Below are positions 4,641-7,623 of a stretch of 7,623 bases of DNA, in pieces. This DNA comes from Candidatus Bathyarchaeota archaeon. Lineage in GTDB: Archaea; Thermoproteota; Bathyarchaeia; Bathyarchaeales; WAQA01. Where the stretch lies: positions 1-7,623 of the forward strand of contig WAQA01000242.1 in assembly GCA_015520475.1 (NCBI GenBank), in the 5' to 3' direction. Both the position numbers and the translations under genes were made by a program. The stretch's first letter is position 1; the number at the start of each line of letters is the position of its first letter. A model generated the notes under the pieces. It ran no database searches, had not been told where the DNA came from, and saw only the letters and a list, made by a program, of their open reading frames with translations.

Positions 4641-5495
4641 ATGAAGAGGGTTAAGGCAGTAATTATAAGAACCAAGTATTGGCGTCCAGGAGAGAATTTC
4701 CTAGATAGGATAGTAGATGCTGTCAAGGATCATATAGAGGAAGGCGACATCGTCACAGTTTCAGAGAAAGCGATCTCAACAGCAAAGGGAAACATCATCG
4801 ATGAGGATAGAGTGAAACCCGGAAGGATGGCACATCTCATAGCTAAGTACTGGATGAGGTATATCTGGGGCTACCTACTCGGAATCTTATGCCATCTAAA
4901 ACATAGGAACCTAAGAAACTTAAGGAATTATCCATTGGATGAAGGAAGCAAACATAAACAGGTAGCATTAACATATGCTGGACCATTACAGGCTCTACAA
5001 TGGGGATCTGAAGGGGGAATCGACGGAAGTAATCTACCCTTCACCTATGTCTCCTTACCGCTAAAAGAACCATATAAGGTGGCGGAGGAGATACGGAGAC
5101 ACATAGAAAAGAAGCTATCTAAGAAAGTGACTGTGATGATCATCGATACAGATAAAACGTACACTATAGGAAGGATACATTTCACTCCACATCCAAACCC
5201 CATTAATGGAATACGCTCATTTGGATCTGTAATAGCATACATTATAGGACGAGCCTTAAAGCTTAAACGAAGATCAACGCCCATAGCAATAACTGGATCC
5301 AGAATCGAAGTGGACCTCGCCTTAAACATAGCAGAGCTAGTAAATAGATGTAGAGGTTCAGGAGCAGGAGCCACAGTATGGGACATGGCTAGAAGATTCA
5401 ACGTTCCATTAACAGAAGTGACATGGGAGATGCTTGAAAAGATAGATCATAAACCAATAGTAATAATCAGAGAAATAAAAAAGAAGGGTCTTTAG
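4641..5495 (+). CDS. CofE-fold protein (F420-0:gamma-glutamyl ligase family), divergent
   Basis: A 284-residue protein related to the ligase that adds glutamate to coenzyme F420-0 using GTP. Recognisable parts are the N-terminal GDIVTVSEKAISTAKG (35-50), matching the family's GD(I/L)vviaqKivSkaeG block, the GGIDGSNLP motif (125-133), and IIDTD (167-171). In CofE an Asp of the xDxSN motif and an Asp-Thr pair bind the catalytic metal; Asp128 and Asp169-Thr170 fit these. The GRPWR-type sequence that normally follows the Asp-Thr pair is missing, replaced by KTYTIGRIHFTPHP (172-185). The chain is longer than typical CofE (about 250) with an extra hydrophobic stretch near 68-84. So the metal site seems kept and the substrate loop changed; the substrate is unknown. 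It starts 55 bases after the thioredoxin gene with a weak AAGG site and may be co-transcribed. Confidence 0.75.
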   Translation: MKRVKAVIIRTKYWRPGENFLDRIVDAVKDHIEEGDIVTVSEKAISTAKGNIIDEDRVKPGRMAHLIAKYWMRYIWGYLLGILCHLKHRNLRNLRNYPLDEGSKHKQVALTYAGPLQALQWGSEGGIDGSNLPFTYVSLPLKEPYKVAEEIRRHIEKKLSKKVTVMIIDTDKTYTIGRIHFTPHPNPINGIRSFGSVIAYIIGRALKLKRRSTPIAITGSRIEVDLALNIAELVNRCRGSGAGATVWDMARRFNVPLTEVTWEMLEKIDHKPIVIIREIKKKGL

Positions 5496-6985
5496 ATACG
5501 CTCCCAGATAGGAGTAATCCTCCCTTTAGCTTCAGACCCTAAGATTATAGGTTTTATACCTGCAATCTCACATAGATATGTTAATTTACGTATATGATTA
5601 CCTGCAACGCCTAGAATATGATTACATGGAAAAACGCTTATGAACTCCTCGAAGCTACAATGTAACCTTGCATGGACATGAGGCCATGTTGGGTTAGTCT
5701 GTTCATTCAATGCTTTACGTTCCTCCGGAGGCAGCTCAACAGCCTCTCCAAGAACCATAACCATGTAAAGCCTATCATTCCAGAGGCCAAGCCTAGCGAA
5801 GGTTATCTCTCCAGGCGCAGCATCAAATTCAACAGATGCCCCTCCAGCCTTAAAGTAGAACTCCAAAGCAGGATGGAAGGTTATCTTCTTAAAGTTCTCT
5901 TTCGGATCCATACTTCTCGAAGCATACCAGCTGGCATGATTACCTGAATTACAGAAGTCCCACAGATCCTTATCCGGGTGATAGAGTCTAACATCCATAA
6001 AGAGAACAGGTAATCCGCCACTGATATACTTCAACAGCTGCATCGTAACAGCCGCCAAAGAATCAGCTTCAGTAGCGCATACAGTAGGCTCTTTAAAACC
6101 ATTCCAATCATATGGATCATTCATAAGCATCTCCGCCACATCGCCCAGACATACATGCTCAGTCAATTCACGTTGACCCTTCAACCCGCAGAAGTCAAAT
6201 CCCTTCTCCTCATTAACAGCCTTCATGGCAAGATACAGTTTTATCTGGTTCTTCAAGGTCTCCCTAGTCAACATCTTCCCATCATATCTAAGGCGATCAC
6301 CCAGCATCTCCTCAAACCATTCTAATCCTTTCTCAACCTCTTTCTCATCTACATTCTTCATCTTCTCGACAAGCCAGAGCTGGTCTATCTGGCGGACAGT
6401 AACTCCAAACGTCTTTATTATCGGGATGAGATGGAAGTATCCAGTCTCCATCCCCATAGAATGACCTCCATACATTCCATAGACCTCATTCTGAATCGTA
6501 GTATACGCCTGAGCAGCTCTAACCCAATCAATAACCTTAGCTCTAACTTCAGGATCATCCATATCACCTATTATTCGATGGGTTCTCACGCCAGCCTGAC
6601 GGAGAGCACCATCAGTTGCAAGGAGACCTACATTACCTGGGAACTTACCGCTATTATTTGAGAGACAGAGTATAGGTTTGTCTCTGCCAACACTGTTTAT
6701 GAATGGCCAAACAAAGAAGGGAAAGTTCCAGACATAGAAACATAATATAACCTGCTTGCAGTTTGCTCTAGAGATTTCCTCGCCAACCCTCTGAGCTGAT
6801 CTAACAGAGGTTATTATCTCAGATCCTACAATAACTTCTGGAGCTGAACCATCTATATTCTTTACCCCTTCACGGATTATCTTGGCCCAACGGTGAAGGA
6901 CTTCCATGCACTCTTGAGTGTTCTGTCTATATACATGTTCCCGCTCATCATTAAACATTACTATACCTATAGGCGTACTCCTCAT
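5492..6985 (-). CDS. fucI: L-fucose/D-arabinose isomerase family protein
   Basis: A 497-residue aldose-ketose isomerase of the FucI/AraA fold. In the longer frame numbering (from GTG 7000) the catalytic elements are Glu311 in CATEADSLAAV, Asp336 in LFMDVR, and His461 in FPCNHILGVAGNH, corresponding to the metal-binding Glu, Asp and His of L-fucose isomerase. The N-terminal GIVMFNDER and the NSGNHASWYA block (351-360) also fit. It is shorter than E. coli FucI (591) and resembles the shorter FucI-related group, so the substrate may be L-fucose, D-arabinose or another sugar. ATG 6985 is preferred to GTG 7000 because GGTGAT (6994-6989) sits three bases before it. The start overlaps the stop of a small upstream ORF as ATGA, and the stop overlaps that of the CofE-like gene. 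The divergent FGGY kinase would take its ketose product. Confidence 0.88.
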   Translation of the reverse strand: MRSTPIGIVMFNDEREHVYRQNTQECMEVLHRWAKIIREGVKNIDGSAPEVIVGSEIITSVRSAQRVGEEISRANCKQVILCFYVWNFPFFVWPFINSVGRDKPILCLSNNSGKFPGNVGLLATDGALRQAGVRTHRIIGDMDDPEVRAKVIDWVRAAQAYTTIQNEVYGMYGGHSMGMETGYFHLIPIIKTFGVTVRQIDQLWLVEKMKNVDEKEVEKGLEWFEEMLGDRLRYDGKMLTRETLKNQIKLYLAMKAVNEEKGFDFCGLKGQRELTEHVCLGDVAEMLMNDPYDWNGFKEPTVCATEADSLAAVTMQLLKYISGGLPVLFMDVRLYHPDKDLWDFCNSGNHASWYASRSMDPKENFKKITFHPALEFYFKAGGASVEFDAAPGEITFARLGLWNDRLYMVMVLGEAVELPPEERKALNEQTNPTWPHVHARLHCSFEEFISVFPCNHILGVAGNHIRKLTYLCEIAGIKPIILGSEAKGRITPIWERI

Positions 6986-7173
6986 AGAATCACCAAACAC
7001 GATTTATCTCTTGAATCAAGAAGGTATTGACTTTCAGTAGCTGCATCATCAGATATAAAGTCAAGGGGAACTATCCAGATCAACCGTAGAAAAGACCATA
7101 ACACCCCTACATGAACAGGCGTATCCCCCTCTACGTCCTTCACTTGAACACCTCTCATCAACACAGAATTCAC
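6982..7173 (-). CDS. Possible 63-residue small ORF overlapping the isomerase start
   Basis: This frame opens at GTG 7173 (or ATG 7158, 58 residues) and ends with TGA sharing bases with the isomerase ATG (ATGA), the overlap expected of translationally coupled genes. An in-frame TAG just upstream limits it. Residues 13-31 (DVEGDTPVHVGV...LRL) resemble the first half of an ankyrin repeat (DxxGxTPLHxA...), but the second half does not match and only one copy is present. Residues 20-40 are strongly hydrophobic with one Arg. A TATA-like box (7222-7211) and a weak GAGTGAGAT (7191-7183) lie upstream. Against it, another TATA-like box for the isomerase lies inside the ORF (7060-7051). It may be a leader ORF, a relic of an ankyrin gene, or chance. 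Confidence 0.35.
   Translation of the reverse strand: MNSVLMRGVQVKDVEGDTPVHVGVLWSFLRLIWIVPLDFISDDAATESQYLLDSRDKSCLVIL
6989..6994 (-). promoter_or_regulatory. Ribosome binding site deciding the isomerase start
   Basis: GGTGAT on the minus strand, three bases before ATG 6985. It falls inside the longer GTG-started frame, so the ATG is the better start and the first five residues of the longer frame are probably untranslated. Confidence 0.6.
7051..7060 (-). promoter_or_regulatory. Candidate TATA-like box of the isomerase gene
   Basis: CTTTATATCT on the minus strand; about 26 bases downstream of its centre is 7029, giving a leader of roughly 43 bases to ATG 6985. It lies within the small ORF 6982-7173, so if this is the only isomerase promoter that ORF would not be on the message. 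Confidence 0.4.
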
Positions 7174-7210
7174 ATGCTAACTATCTCACTCTAAAATTAA
7201 GAGAGTTAAG

Positions 7211-7222
7211 GATATTTAAGCT
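7211..7222 (-). promoter_or_regulatory. Second TATA-like box upstream of the small ORF and isomerase
   Basis: AGCTTAAATATC on the minus strand, predicting a transcript start near 7190, 17 bases before GTG 7173. It overlaps the perfect 10-base palindrome TTAAGCTTAA (7216-7225), and TTAAG (7206-7210) gives a further match to its left half. A binding protein there could block the promoter. Confidence 0.35.
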
Positions 7223-7225
7223 TAA

Positions 7226-7416
7226 TCGAGACTTATTCATTAACGTCTCAAGATGGGACCCGATTTCAATAATACTCTATAGACCGCTCAATCTATCAAG
7301 ATTCTTCCACACTCTACAGCCACTTCCAGAACAACAGAACATGCAGGATCAAAGAGGAAGTCTAGTCCACATCCATCAATCAAGATAATAATATCCTACA
7401 GGCATTTCCATGTATA
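7226..7416. other. Intergenic stretch between the divergent isomerase and kinase transcripts
   Basis: Together with flanking promoters this separates the small ORF/isomerase transcript from the kinase. Only reading frames of up to about 15 codons were seen. One imperfect palindrome, AAGATAATAATATCCT (7382-7397), lies about 20 bases upstream of the kinase TATA-like box and could be a regulator site. No RNA fold was recognised. Confidence 0.4.
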
Positions 7417-7418
7417 GA

Positions 7419-7428
7419 TTAAATTAAT
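7419..7428 (+). promoter_or_regulatory. TATA-like box of the FGGY kinase gene
   Basis: TTAAATTAAT on the plus strand, predicting a transcript start near 7449 and a leader of about 19 bases that carries GAAGGATGG before the GTG start. The fit of distances is good; the box itself is only AT-rich. Confidence 0.4.
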
Positions 7429-7467
7429 TATTTTGATGTTAAAGTAGATTATGAAGGATGGATTAAC

Positions 7468-7623
7468 GTGTCTGAGGAGTACGCGTTAATATTTGATTGC
7501 GGCTCAACAAATCTTAGAAGCGTAATCATAGACTCGGATGGAAGAGTCATCACTTACGTCAGCCGTCCAAATCATCCTCAACCTCAGATCAACAAAGGGA
7601 AGAGATGGCTTGTCTGGGATATG
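7468..7623 (+). CDS. FGGY-family carbohydrate kinase, N-terminal part (runs off the window)
   Basis: The first 52 codons of a sugar kinase. Asp10-Cys-Gly-Ser-Thr-Asn-Leu-Arg17 is the N-terminal phosphate-binding motif of the ASKHA fold (DxGTTxxR in the family), preceded by a hydrophobic strand (YALIF) and followed by SVIIDSDGRVI, the next strand and turn. Later KRWLVWDM (45-52) resembles the W-D segment seen in rhamnulokinase- and fuculokinase-type members. These enzymes phosphorylate ketoses (fuculose, rhamnulose, xylulose, ribulose) with ATP in the cytoplasm. GTG 7468 is chosen because it follows GAAGGATGG and fits the family's N-terminus; no in-frame ATG lies upstream nearby. It is divergent from the isomerase, whose product is its likely substrate. 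Exact substrate cannot be read from the fragment. Confidence 0.85.
   Translation, partial: MSEEYALIFDCGSTNLRSVIIDSDGRVITYVSRPNHPQPQINKGKRWLVWDM

Noticed and set aside
7025..7056. C/D-box guide RNA suggested by TGATGA followed by CTGA on the minus strand
   Set aside because: The box spacing is about 8 bases, too short for a normal guide, the base before TGATGA is not a purine, and no second box pair follows.
1..7623. tRNA, rRNA, CRISPR array, insertion sequence or attachment site
   Set aside because: No T-arm consensus, regularly spaced repeats, transposase-like protein or long terminal repeats were seen on either strand.

Overview
The window looks archaeal. Several genes have GGTGAT- or GGAGG-type ribosome binding sites, AT-rich TATA-like boxes sit about 26 bases upstream of plausible transcript starts, TTG and GTG starts are used, and the gene families (a stand-alone JAMM protease, an HdrC-type iron-sulfur protein, a CofE-fold ligase relative) are typical of archaea. 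Base composition is moderate and AGA/AGG/ATA codons are common. I would guess an anaerobic, probably thermophilic member of the Thermoproteota (for example a Bathyarchaeia-like lineage); the lineage is inference and no rRNA or tRNA is present to test it.

Layout from left to right. At 20-409 (+) is a minimal JAMM/MPN metalloprotease, facing an unrecognised 84-residue gene at 557-811 (-). Bases 812-1204 hold no convincing gene, only promoter-like elements, a small hairpin and some very short reading frames. Bases 1205-4080 (-) carry a redox cluster, read right to left: an NfnA/SudB-type flavoprotein with a [2Fe-2S] site, an NfnB/SudA (GltD-like) flavoprotein with two N-terminal [4Fe-4S] motifs, then an HdrC-like protein with two [4Fe-4S] motifs and its own near-leaderless promoter. 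Divergent from this cluster are a thioredoxin (4256-4585, +) and a CofE-fold protein (4641-5495, +). The CofE-like gene meets an L-fucose-isomerase-family gene (5492-6985, -) tail to tail with overlapping stops. A small ORF (6982-7173, -) overlaps the isomerase start as ATGA. The window ends in the first 52 codons of an FGGY sugar kinase (7468 onward, +), divergent from the isomerase.

Two functional modules stand out. The redox module would move electrons among NAD(H), NADP(H), ferredoxin and perhaps a thiol/disulfide carrier; the added HdrC-like subunit without HdrA or HdrB is its unusual part, and the divergent thioredoxin fits a redox neighbourhood. The sugar module pairs an aldose-ketose isomerase with a ketose kinase, suggesting phosphorylative breakdown of a deoxy-hexose or pentose such as L-fucose, L-rhamnose or D-arabinose.

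Two starts are better placed downstream of the longest frame: the NfnA gene at ATG 4080 and the isomerase at ATG 6985, each directly behind a good ribosome binding site. I saw no CRISPR array, insertion sequence, RNA gene of a known class, or clear defence system. The best candidates for something undescribed are the Nfn-HdrC arrangement, the CofE relative with an altered signature, and the small ORF coupled to the isomerase.
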